Assembly: GCA_021014325.1 (NCBI GenBank)
Contig: CM037460.1
Coordinates: 21,234,044 to 21,298,043 of the forward strand
DNA from: Plazaster borealis
Taxonomy: Eukaryota; Echinodermata; Asteroidea; Forcipulatida; Labidiasteridae
Direction: 5' to 3'
DNA length: 64,000 nucleotides
Numbering within the stretch: position 1 is the stretch's first letter; each line of letters begins with the position of its first letter. The position numbers and the translations under genes were made by a program. Positions 59,301 to 64,000 of this stretch are shown one piece after another. Under the pieces are notes generated by a model. The model saw only the letters and a list, made by a program, of their open reading frames with translations. It was not told where the DNA came from and did no database searches.

Positions 59301-62002
59301 TCAACCATACATGTACCACCCATAATATACATGTTATCACGAGAGGGCATTATCACTCAAGAAATACTGACCTTGGGATGTACCAAGGCAACACAAATCA
59401 GCAAGACTTTTTTTATAAATATTTTTTTATACAGAATTTCGAAAAACCTAAAAAAGCTAGGCCATTAGGTTCAAAATGCAAAAAATAGGCGGGCACTGAA
59501 AGAGTTAAAAGGCAAAGACCATCATTGGTTTTTTGGGGAAGAGTAAATTCACTCCCATCCTCTAGTTTTCAATAAACACACCATTCAACCAAGCTGTGAA
59601 CACTGTCATCCAATTAGGTGATCATGTTTGAGTGAAAACAATTTAAAAAAATACAAAGTTTTTGTCTGGGACTTCGAGCACTACACGCTTCTTTTGATTG
59701 TGGCAATCAAAATAAAAAAGGATGATTTTCTGGGTCTCCAAAACTGCTATTTTCTCAAATATGACAGTATTTCAGACAAAAATAATTCTCTGGAGGATTG
59801 ATACTGATGTGAACTTTAAAATGAGTGAGCTTTCACATTGAAACTATTCAAATATTTTTGAATAATTACAAATCCTGTAGTCTGTCTGTTATTACTTCGG
59901 TTTTTTTTCTTCAAATGTTTCATGGTTTTTATCTCTGACATTTTTTTCTCGCAGGCCTTCAATACTTTTATAGATGACATCTTTGCCTTCATTATCACCA
60001 TGCCAACAGCTCACAGGTTGGCATGCTTCAGGGATGATATTATATTTGTCTTGTATCTCTATCAACGATGGTAAGATTTTAGTTTATTTGATTTCATTAT
60101 CAGACTCAAGTTCTGATGATGCAGTCATCAGAGTGTTAGAATCCCAGTTGTGACATGTGTGTCTTTGCACTTGACACTTGTGCCCTTTGGTATGACACCT
60201 GTGTCCTTGGGCTCATGTCTTTGGGTGTGACACTTGTGTCCTTGGGCATGAAACTTGAGTCCTTAGAGGACTTTGGCATGTCCTTAGGCATGTCCTTTGA
60301 TATGACACTTGTGTCCTTGGGCATGACACCTGTTTCCTTGGCATGGCACCTGAGTCCTTGGACATGTCACTTGTGTCCTTTGGTATGACAATTGTGTCCT
60401 TGGGTGTGACACTTGTGTCCTTAGGCATGACACCTGTGTCCTTGGGCTCATGTCTTTGGGTGTGACACTTGTGTCCTTGGGCATGAAACTTGAGTCCTTG
60501 GGCTTGTCACTTGTGTCCTTTGGTATGACAATTGTGTCCTTGGGCATGACACCTGTTTCCTTGGCATGGCACCCGAGTCCTTGGACATGACACTTGTGTC
60601 CTTTGGTATGACACTTGTGTCCTTTGGTATGACACTTGTGTCCTTTGGTATGACACTTGTGTCCTTGGGCATGACACCTGTTTCCTTGGCATGGCACCCG
60701 AGTCCTTGGGCATGTCACTTGTGTCCTTTGGTATGACACTTGTGTCCTTCGCCATGACACCTGTTTCCTTGGCATGGCACCTGAGTCCTTGGACATGTCA
60801 CTTGTGTCCTTTGGTATGACAATTGTGTCCTTGGGTGTGACACTTGTGTCCTTAGGCATGACACCTGTGTCCTTGGGCTCATGTCTTTGGGTGTGACACT
60901 TGTGTCCTTGGGCATGAAACTTGAGTCCTTGGGCTTGTCACTTGTGTCCTTTGGTATGACAATTGTGTCCTTGGGTGTGACACTTGTGTCCTTAGGCATG
61001 ACACCTGAGTCCTTGGGCATGTCACTTGTGTCCTTTGGTATGACACTTGTGTCCTTGGGCATGACACCTGTTTCCTTGGCATGGCACCCGAGTCCTTGGA
61101 CATGACACTTGTGTCCTTTGGTATGACACTTGTGTCCTTTGGTATGACACTTGTGTCCTTTGGTATGACACTTGTGTCCTTGGGCATGACACCTGTTTCC
61201 TTGGCATGGCACCCGAGTCCTTGGGCATGTCACTTGTGTCCTTTGGTATGACACTTGTGTCCTTCGCCATGACACCTGTTTCCTTGGCATGGCACCTGAG
61301 TCCTTGGGCATGACACTTGTGTCCTTTGGTATGACACTTGTGTCCTTGGGTATGTCACTTAACTAAAACTGCTTCTCATCACTCAGGAGCGAATGGGTAG
61401 ATGGGAGGGTAGAGATTGTTGATGTGAATGATTAGCAATCATTTGGCTACCAGTGCTGAATACTCCTAAGGAGTTGAGGATGTTTCAGGACACTGTAGTT
61501 TAAAGCATTTTGATAAAAAAAGCTTTAAAAGCACCTAAAAAAATCCCTATTATTCAGGCAAGATATTAGGTTCTTAGAAAAAGTAGGCGATTTTGTTGAG
61601 TATGAGGGCTGACCTACATGTACATATGGTGTTGGCTTTAATAAACTTCTCAGGCTACTTACTCACAACTTTTTTGATTTTTCTATGGGCAAAAAATAAG
61701 CAGAAATCAGACTAAAGTACATGTAGGATCATGCCTGTGTTATTATTATTATTATAATTATCATTATTATCACCAACCAACAGCGGTTATACACCAGTAA
61801 CTAGATAGGATTATTAATAACAATTTTTTTTTTTTTACAAATGAATAAGTCCTAAATGAAGATCTAAAATCAAACCCTGATATTGTCTCCCTGCAGGTTG
61901 TATCCAGTGGATAAGAAACGAGTCAACGAGTACGGCATGTCTTTCGAGGTCAAAGAAAATGCTGTGGCCAAGGGTGATGAGGTCAAGGAACATGCTGACT
62001 AA
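41893..62002 (+). CDS. CLPTM1L: CLPTM1L-like multi-pass membrane protein, complete gene in 15 coding exons
   Basis: Cleft lip and palate transmembrane protein 1-like proteins sit in the ER/Golgi and plasma membrane. The CLPTM1 family has been linked to phospholipid (glucosaminyl-PI) scrambling for GPI anchors and to receptor trafficking. Coding exons: 41893-42063, 42802-42905, 44126-44309, 44715-44762, 45144-45268, 47004-47076, 48022-48139, 52522-52616, 53403-53487, 54808-54911, 55902-56101, 58033-58123, 58901-58945, 59955-60070 and 61897-62002. All have GT-AG borders and compatible phases, totalling 554 residues (human 538). A membrane segment lies near residues 7-31. A lumenal domain with possible N-glycosylation at 83, 95, 105, 171 and 238 follows. 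Membrane segments then lie near 293-312, 341-370, 412-432 and 446-460. The most conserved parts are [45 protein letters not shown] and [19 protein letters not shown]. The gene is intact; introns are repeat-rich. Confidence 0.95.
42802..42905 (+). CDS. CLPTM1L: CLPTM1L exon 2
   Basis: Residues 58-91 plus two bases. Acceptor CCTTTCAG, donor GTATGT. It encodes LSIYTSVK and [11 protein letters not shown] with a possible N-glycosylation site at Asn83. Confidence 0.9.
43891..44080. mobile_element. Foldback element of the GGCCCAATTTCAT family, copy 4
   Basis: A diverged copy in CLPTM1L intron 2. It starts GCCTATTTCATAAAGC, has GCTAAGCAAAATTAGC and GGAACCAGTCAT inside, and ends GATGAAATTTGGTC. Confidence 0.7.
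44126..44309 (+). CDS. CLPTM1L: CLPTM1L exon 3
   Basis: Residues 92-153. Acceptor GATTTTCAG, donor AAA|GTGAGT. It encodes [20 protein letters not shown], a hallmark of the family, and [21 protein letters not shown] foldback element ends about 45 bases before the acceptor. Confidence 0.94.
44470..44645 (+). repeat. Dispersed repeat of the GGGGCATGG family
   Basis: Runs from GCTCGATATGGGGCATGGTG to CTGCCCCATATCGGGCATGG. The two ends are near-direct repeats of each other. The middle has TCTTCATTGTGTGCTTAGAA and GAGGAAAATAGTGTGTTGAA. It lies in CLPTM1L intron 3. Confidence 0.7.
44715..44762 (+). CDS. CLPTM1L: CLPTM1L exon 4, small
   Basis: 48 bases, phase 0 to 0, residues 154-169 ([16 protein letters not shown]). 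Acceptor TTTTCACAAG, perfect donor ATG|GTAAGT. It falls where the family has a variable linker, so similarity cannot confirm it. Skipping it would keep the frame. Confidence 0.6.
45144..45268 (+). CDS. CLPTM1L: CLPTM1L exon 5
   Basis: Residues 170-210 plus two bases. Acceptor TTTTCTAG, donor CAG|GTAATT. It contains [13 protein letters not shown], matching the family's VSHWRPRL, and [10 protein letters not shown] minisatellite begins right after the donor. Confidence 0.92.
45290..45712 (+). repeat. AGGTCA-rich minisatellite in CLPTM1L intron 5
   Basis: About seven units of 55-65 bp built from smaller GGTCA, GGTTTGGTCAGGTCAGG and TTGAGTCGGGTCAGG blocks. The + strand is G-rich and C-poor. AGGTCA, the classical nuclear-receptor half-site, occurs dozens of times as direct repeats. 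It begins 20-30 bases after the exon 5 donor. Confidence 0.9.
46030..46575 (+). pseudogene. 5'-truncated LINE, C-terminal end
   Basis: The frame reads [35 protein letters not shown] and [20 protein letters not shown], then shifts frame to [19 protein letters not shown] and AMLKAHLLL. This is the conserved tail of CR1/L2-type LINE ORF2. The 3' end has the usual GGCGCTTTATAAATATTAG followed by ATT repeats. Confidence 0.85.
46600..46835 (-). mobile_element. tRNA-Leu-derived SINE, - strand
   Basis: The + strand shows CCATCCAAAGGATGAAGC, GTGTCTTGCTTAAGGCC, GAACTTCAGTTGAGTGCACT and CTAGACTGCTCAGCG. These are the complement of the Leu-type SINE best preserved at 52668 and 56925. Confidence 0.65.
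47004..47076 (+). CDS. CLPTM1L: CLPTM1L exon 6
   Basis: Residues 211-235. Acceptor TTTTTTTCCAG, donor CTT|GTGAGT. It encodes [18 protein letters not shown], matching the family's YLPILFIDQL region. Confidence 0.9.
47300..47395 (+). repeat. Retroposon 3' end with ATT microsatellite
   Basis: AAGCGCCTTGCATAGTTTG and TTTGGCGCTATATAAATCC are typical 3' ends of LINEs or SINEs of this genome. An uninterrupted ATT run of about 10 units follows at 47357-47388. Its partner in opposite orientation (TTTATATTGCGCCC) starts near 47460. Confidence 0.7.
48022..48139 (+). CDS. CLPTM1L: CLPTM1L exon 7
   Basis: Residues 236-274 plus one base. Acceptor CTTTTTAAG, donor CG|GTAAGG. It encodes ELPL-like [19 protein letters not shown] and SMKMLHDL. 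Confidence 0.93.
48343..48703. mobile_element. Palindromic element with GTTCCGTCCCAACT ends, copy 2
   Basis: Longer relative of 36588-36792, in CLPTM1L intron 7. The left end carries the 16-bp palindrome CCCAACTATAGTTGGG, which occurs again near 48663-48678. The right segment (48610-48703) matches copy 1 closely. About 200 bases of extra sequence separate the ends. Confidence 0.7.
48704..48860 (-). pseudogene. LINE C-terminal scrap, - strand
   Basis: The - strand frame reads [20 protein letters not shown] then [14 protein letters not shown], the same LINE tail motif as at 46030 but from another element. Only about 50 residues remain. Confidence 0.6.
49270..49450 (+). repeat. Dispersed repeat of the GGGGCATGG family
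   Basis: Starts CTCCATATGGGGCATGGTGT and ends CTTATGGGTCATGGTATAA. It is close to the 44470 copy and lies in CLPTM1L intron 7. Its flank (GTCACTGTGTAAATAAAG, GCACAGTTCTCTCTAGCATT, GTTGACATACAATGAACCAC) is repeated after the 49725 copy. Confidence 0.75.
49725..49925 (+). repeat. Second copy of the GGGGCATGG repeat, with shared flank
   Basis: GCTCGATATGGGGCATGGCG to CAGGGCATGGTATAA, then the same TCACTGTGTAAAT, GCACAGTAATCCTCTCTAGC and GATGAACCACTGTGAAGACT flank as the previous copy. The pair is a direct duplication of at least 270 bases, offset by about 465 bases. It includes an 8-10 base G run near 49875. Confidence 0.75.
50055..50297. mobile_element. Foldback element with AAGTGAGGTTTGCGGAGACA ends
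   Basis: The arms GTGAGGTTTGCGGAGACACC and GGTGTCTCCACAAACCTCAC, then GTGGTGGTTCTGAGAAGAAC and its complement, pair over about 80 bases. The centre reads CTCCTGAAGACGATCAGAGC. It shows the same organisation as the family at 29578 but has its own arms. Confidence 0.75.
50440..50660 (+). mobile_element. tRNA-Leu-derived SINE fragment
   Basis: CATTGCACTTGTGTCCTTGA, CATGAAGCTGTAGGACCCCT and AAAGGGGTTTACTGGGGTG match the body and 3' part of the Leu-type SINE. The tRNA head is missing. Confidence 0.6.
51690..51843. repeat. Foldback element with GGCCAATTCGGATGCAGCC-type ends
   Basis: GTCTGCGTGTCCGAAATACT and the complement-like CAATTCGGATGCAGCC form the ends. GGCGGCTACAGCTACGACCA and ATAGCTGTAGCGGCC form the arms. 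GTTGGAGTATAGTACCTCCT marks the centre. It shares ends with 4690 and 31165. Confidence 0.6.
52060..52220 (-). mobile_element. tRNA-Leu-derived SINE fragment, - strand
   Basis: GCTGCCAGACCATGCCAGAA, CACCTGGGGCAAACCCC, AAGTGTACTTGGTTCTTTTA and AACTTGAGTCCAG are the complement of the SINE 3' end, body and anticodon arm. The middle is deleted. Confidence 0.65.
52240..52425. mobile_element. Foldback element of the GGCCCAATTTCAT family, copy 5
   Basis: GGGCAAAATTTCATAGAGCT to AGCTCTGTGAAATTAGGCC with GAGCAGGAAACCAGTCA inside. It lies about 95 bases before the exon 8 acceptor of CLPTM1L. Confidence 0.8.
52522..52616 (+). CDS. CLPTM1L: CLPTM1L exon 8
   Basis: Residues 275-306. Acceptor TTTGTTCAG, donor CAT|GTGAGT. 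It encodes [20 protein letters not shown] and the first half of a membrane segment ([12 protein letters not shown]). The preceding intron is 4.4 kb, the longest between coding exons. Confidence 0.94.
52668..52990 (+). mobile_element. tRNA-Leu(CAA)-derived SINE, nearly full length
   Basis: The head GTGGTTAAGAGCACCGGACT then CAAGCTCTGGTG matches the D and anticodon arms of a Leu tRNA with CAA anticodon. The B box is damaged here (compare GTGGGTTCGAGTCCTG at 53588). The body has CTTGTGTACTTGAGC, GTCCTTCAGATGGGACATTA, GCACGTAAAAGAACCCAGAA and GGGGTTTATAACCCTGG. Confidence 0.8.
53403..53487 (+). CDS. CLPTM1L: CLPTM1L exon 9
   Basis: Residues 307-334 plus one base. Acceptor CTTCTTCACAG, donor AG|GTAAAG. 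It encodes [18 protein letters not shown], one of the most conserved stretches of the family, and MAGLSTRT. Confidence 0.95.
53560..53845 (+). mobile_element. tRNA-Leu-derived SINE, second + copy
   Basis: Starts in the anticodon arm (TGGTGTTTCTGATCAG) with an intact B box (GGTTCGAGTCC), then GACACTTTTGTCCTTAAGCA, GGGGTTGCCCTTCTG and a 3' end TAAAGCGTTGTATAAGAGCT followed by ATTATTATT. Confidence 0.75.
54300..54450 (-). mobile_element. tRNA-Leu-derived SINE fragment, - strand
   Basis: GAGCCAGAAACACTGAAGTA, CATGATAAGTGTTCTGGATT and TTTACATGCACTACCTATCC match the complement of the SINE 3' half. The tRNA head survives only as GCTCTGGATTTGC. Confidence 0.55.
54808..54911 (+). CDS. CLPTM1L: CLPTM1L exon 10
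   Basis: Residues 335-369. Acceptor GTGTTTAG, donor GAG|GTAGGT. It encodes [20 protein letters not shown] and [15 protein letters not shown], a membrane hairpin. Confidence 0.95.
55902..56101 (+). CDS. CLPTM1L: CLPTM1L exon 11
   Basis: Residues 370-435 plus two bases. Acceptor CATCAAATAG, donor AAAAG|GTATGT. It encodes [10 protein letters not shown], a variable loop, then [20 protein letters not shown], a membrane segment. The ATG is an internal Met, not a start. Confidence 0.95.
56180..56554 (+). mobile_element. TTAA-type miniature transposon, copy E (subfamily 1)
   Basis: Begins 78 bases after the exon 11 donor of CLPTM1L. The left TTAA has become GTAA, the right TTAA is intact (56551-56554). 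The ends are AAGGCATCGTACGTGTTTGG and the complement CCAAACGTGTACAGTGCCT. The central palindrome has decayed to AATAAAAACTTATTCCGAGA and following. Confidence 0.85.
56472..56950 (+). repeat. 159-bp tandem triplication of a transposon end plus SINE end
   Basis: Three units with a 159-base period (CAGCTCTCTGTTGCTTG at 56472, 56631 and 56790). Each unit holds the last 83 bases of copy E including TTAA, plus 76 bases of flank that belong to the 3' end of the adjacent - strand SINE. Units differ by only a few bases, so the duplication is recent. The breakpoint has CAG microhomology. Confidence 0.9.
56925..57185 (-). mobile_element. tRNA-Leu-derived SINE, - strand, nearly full length
   Basis: The + strand shows CATGGCAGAAACACCAGGGC, CACAACACACAGGACCTATG, CGCTCAAGGACACAAGTGCC, CCGAATCCACACTCTGACAA and CAGAACTTGAGTCCAGTG. 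Read on the - strand it has the Leu-type anticodon arm with CAA and a damaged B box. Confidence 0.75.
58033..58123 (+). CDS. CLPTM1L: CLPTM1L exon 12
   Basis: Residues 436-466. Acceptor TTTTGAAACAG, donor AAG|GTAAGA. It encodes [20 protein letters not shown] and [11 protein letters not shown]. Confidence 0.95.
58901..58945 (+). CDS. CLPTM1L: CLPTM1L exon 13, small
   Basis: 45 bases, residues 467-481 ([15 protein letters not shown]), phase 0 to 0. Acceptor ACTTTTGCAG, donor AAG|GTAAGA. It matches the family's [15 protein letters not shown] almost exactly. Confidence 0.96.
59955..60070 (+). CDS. CLPTM1L: CLPTM1L exon 14
   Basis: Residues 482-519 plus two bases. Acceptor TTTTTCTCGCAG, donor TG|GTAAGA. 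It encodes [20 protein letters not shown] and [18 protein letters not shown], the most conserved part of the protein. The 21-bp minisatellite starts about 95 bases after the donor. Confidence 0.96.
60165..61360 (+). repeat. 21-bp minisatellite with higher-order structure, CLPTM1L intron 14
   Basis: About 57 units of TATGACACTTGTGTCCTTTG (20-21 bases) and variants (GGCATGACACCTGTTTCCTT, GGTATGACAATTGTGTCC, GGCACCCGAGTCCTT). Longer blocks repeat: GGCATGGCACCCG at 60563 and 61078, and TTCGCCATGACACC at 60749 and 61264, both 515 bases apart. Because 21 is a multiple of three, ORFs of up to 198 codons run through on the - strand. They have no gene features. Confidence 0.93.
61897..62002 (+). CDS. 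CLPTM1L: CLPTM1L exon 15 (last)
   Basis: Residues 520-554 and TAA stop. Acceptor TCTCCCTGCAG. It begins [14 protein letters not shown], matching the family, and ends in a charged cytosolic tail ([10 protein letters not shown]). Confidence 0.95.
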
Positions 62003-62043
62003 CATTCTTAAATTGTTTCTTCTTATGCCAAATCCATGAAAGC

Positions 62044-62049
62044 AATAAA
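62044..62049 (+). terminator. CLPTM1L: AATAAA poly(A) signal of CLPTM1L
   Basis: A canonical AATAAA 42 bases after the stop codon, followed by a T-rich stretch and GTTTGG. The 3' UTR is therefore likely very short, about 65 bases. Confidence 0.7.
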
Positions 62050-62088
62050 TTGGATCATATTTTATTACTTTTAAGTTTGGTTACCAGT

Positions 62089-62480
62089 TTAAAGCACACG
62101 GCCAACATTGGTAATTGGCGAATACCAGTATCTGCACTTTATGTGACCCAATGAAATAACAAACTTTTGAAAGTTGAAGCTCAATCGGTTCCTGGGCCCA
62201 ATTTCATAGAGCTGCCTAAGCAAAAAATATTGCTTAAAAATTGTCTGCTAAGCAGAAATGAGCAGGATACCAGTCACAAATTGTACATGTAACATGGTAG
62301 TTTGGCTGGTAACCTTATTCTGGTAAGCATAATTTTGTTGTGCTTAGCTACTTTTTGTGCTTAAGCAGCTCCATGAAATTGGGCCCTGGAGTTGCGAGAA
62401 AAGAGTGAAAAACCCCACTCTATTGTTTTCACCGTTTTCAAACATCAAATTTCGGACTTGCACGATCGAAAATAGCTGGA
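62089..62480 (+). mobile_element. TTAA-type element, copy F, diverged and interrupted
   Basis: TTAA at 62089, then AGCACACGGCCAACATTGG and TAATTGGCGAATACCAG, like the left end of subfamily 2. GAAGCTCAATCGGTTCCTGG continues after an inserted foldback element as AGTTGCGAGAAAAGAGTG. No right end is recognisable. Confidence 0.6.
62194..62386. mobile_element. Foldback element of the GGCCCAATTTCAT family, copy 6, nested
   Basis: Complete arms from GGGCCCAATTTCATAGAGC to CTCCATGAAATTGGGCCC. It splits copy F. Comparing with uninterrupted relatives gives the empty site GGTTCCTGGAGTTG, so CCTGG at 62191-62195 and 62385-62389 may be a 5-base target duplication. The palindromic ends leave a 3-base reading (CTG) possible. 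Confidence 0.85.
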
Positions 62481-62661
62481 CTCTGTTCTTAAAATTGTTA
62501 GCATATCAGGCAAAAATATTTCAAGGAAAGTTTTCCATCATGCTCATTCATATTCATGCAATGTGAGTTATGTGCAAATCTGTGAACATTCATATTTCAA
62601 TCTTTCTAAGTGATCTATAGGGATATTTAATTGAGTTTTAAACTTACTTTTGTTTTGGGTC

Positions 62662-62941
62662 TTAAAGGCCCTGTACACTATTGGTAAGATCGAAAAACAC
62701 AAATGTTCACAGATTCACACATATAAACATATGATTAAAAAATGATAATGATAAGAAGAGTTTCTTAAAAAATATTTCTAAAAATGCTGCTATCGTGAGA
62801 AATGGTCTCTTTTTACTTTTTTCTGTGACCTCGATGACCAATTGAGCTTAAAACTTTCACAGGTTGGTTTGTTCATGCATATGTTGACACACAAAATGTG
62901 TGGGATTTTTTTTTGTGTTTAAAAGTGTACAATACCTTTAA
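62662..62941 (+). mobile_element. TTAA-type element, copy G, divergent
   Basis: TTAA at 62662-62665 and 62938-62941. Ends AGGCCCTGTACACTATTGG and GTGTACAATACCT are imperfect inverted repeats. The interior keeps GAGAAATGGTCTC and CGATGACCAATTGAGCTTAA in reverse order relative to copies B-D, with no central palindrome of the other kinds. Confidence 0.65.
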
Positions 62942-63584
62942 GTTTGAATTTTTGTCTGCTAACAAGTTCAAATGGTGGAGTGGTTAAATAGCCATATTTT
63001 GATGGCAAACTTATTTAGTATCTAGTGCCAATCTAGCCCAAGAAATACACAAGATACAAAAACTGTTATATTTAAGAAAAGTAAATAAATGCCCAGTTTG
63101 CATTCTATGAGAACTTTTGAATGTACCCAATGGAAAGTTGTGGACAAATAATACATCTCTTTTCACAATTTTAGCTTGTTTAAGTTGTAAAAACCTTTTA
63201 AATTGCAATTGTAAAAAAAAGCCATTGTTCACAATAAGCCACTTATGAGTTATATTTGAATGTCTAGTACAATGCCTTGTTTGGTCACAAGTGAATGTTC
63301 AACTTGAATTCCTCGGACTGCATCCCGTGTTGCTATGTCACATGGTTAGGTTCAAGCTTTTGCATAGCAACCTCCAGATCAGCAAAGACTGGTTTCCTTG
63401 TGGCAAGCATTTTATTGGATATTGTTTACGGGTGTTTGTCGTCCTCTAAGACTAGTGACTATGCACTTGTGAGTGAGCAAGGCATTACACCGGACATCAT
63501 TAAAATCCAACTCAAAAATGGCTTATTGTGAAATTTTTACTGATGTCTTGATGCATTCCTGTATTGTCTTTATTTGTGGAGTGT

Positions 63585-64000
63585 CATGGCAGAGTGGTCT
63601 CGTGCACTAAACTCAAGTTCTGGTGTTATCAGAGTGTGGGTTCGGGGCCAAATTTCATGGCTCTGCTTACCGTAAGCAAAAAAAATCCGCGGCTTACGGA
63701 GGAAGAATTCCAGCGCGTCAGCGTATTTCACGAGCACGTTTGCTTGCTTGTTTTTCGCGCTGTCATTCACGCGCTTAGGCATTCTACACTTACACAGCTA
63801 GCAGAAATTCGGCGCTGCTCGTAAGCGAGAATGGTGATCGCAGTTGGGCCCAGTTCTTGTTCATGGCACTTGTGTCTTTGAACATGACACTTGACCATAA
63901 TTGCTTCGTCCTTCAGATGGGACGTAAAGCCATAGGTCCAATGTACTGTGTAATGCACGTAATTCTTTGTCGTTAAAAGAAGGGGTTTGCCCTGGTGCTT
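63585..64000 (+). mobile_element. tRNA-Leu-derived SINE split by a foldback insertion
   Basis: The head GGCAGAGTGGTCTCGTGCAC then TAAACTCAAGTTCTGGTG and AGAGTGTGGGTTCG is clear Leu(CAA)-type. The B box is then broken by another element, and the SINE resumes at AGTTCTTGTTCATGGCACTT, continuing with GTCCTTCAGATGGGACGTAA and GAAGGGGTTTGCCCTGGTG to the window edge. Confidence 0.8.
63645..63851. mobile_element. Foldback element of the GGCCCAATTTCAT family, copy 7, nested in a SINE
   Basis: Runs from GGGGCCAAATTTCATGGCTC to GCAGTTGGGCCC. It carries a CTTACCGTAAGC palindrome near the left end and GCGCGTCAGCGTATTTCACG inside, so it is a distinct, more GC-rich subfamily. It interrupts the SINE B box after GGGTTCG. 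Confidence 0.75.

Noticed and set aside
60155..61311. Apparent CRISPR-like or protein-coding repeat region
   Set aside because: Units are contiguous 21-mers without unique spacers, in an animal intron. The open frames follow from a unit length divisible by three.

Overview
This window is animal nuclear DNA: intron-split genes with GT-AG borders, low gene density, AT-rich spacers, and dense short transposon remnants, satellites and tRNA-derived SINEs. Protein similarity and repeat style point to a marine invertebrate deuterostome, most likely an echinoderm and perhaps a sea star. That placement is inference. Three host genes are supported. (1) The last coding exon of a mitochondrial ADP/ATP carrier (SLC25A4/5/6 type), + strand, 2037-2819; exon 1 lies left of the window. 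(2) A complete purine nucleoside phosphorylase (PNP), - strand, 40181 to 21985, in six exons whose phases join to a 292-residue protein; exon 1 is the least certain and sits 13.6 kb from exon 2. (3) A complete CLPTM1L-like multi-pass membrane protein, + strand, 41893-62002, in 15 coding exons joining to 554 residues. Layout: 1-4 kb holds the carrier gene, its long 3' UTR and poly(A) signals. 4-20 kb is a gene-free spacer between the convergent carrier and PNP genes. Its core (6.7-14.9 kb) is a satellite island: a 175-bp satellite in two main blocks, a tRNA-like tandem array with a three-unit higher-order repeat, an array of about 50 bp per unit, and an AT-rich array. A decayed LINE and several foldback elements follow. 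22-40 kb is PNP, mostly intron 1, with LINE scraps, foldbacks and minisatellites. 40.2-41.9 kb is the head-to-head gap between PNP and CLPTM1L, with a GC box, a CRE-like site and a TATA box facing CLPTM1L. 42-62 kb is CLPTM1L, its introns carrying SINEs, miniature transposons and two large minisatellites. 62-64 kb has the CLPTM1L poly(A) signal and nested repeats. The three genes do unrelated jobs (mitochondrial nucleotide exchange, purine salvage, ER/Golgi membrane lipid or protein handling); nothing suggests an operon or cluster. The most unusual material is in the repeats. Most units of the tRNA-like array have consensus-matching Pol III A and B boxes, and many also have a downstream T-run. 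A TTAA-flanked miniature transposon family exists in two forms with unrelated palindromic centres. Several insertions can be dated relative to one another by nesting.
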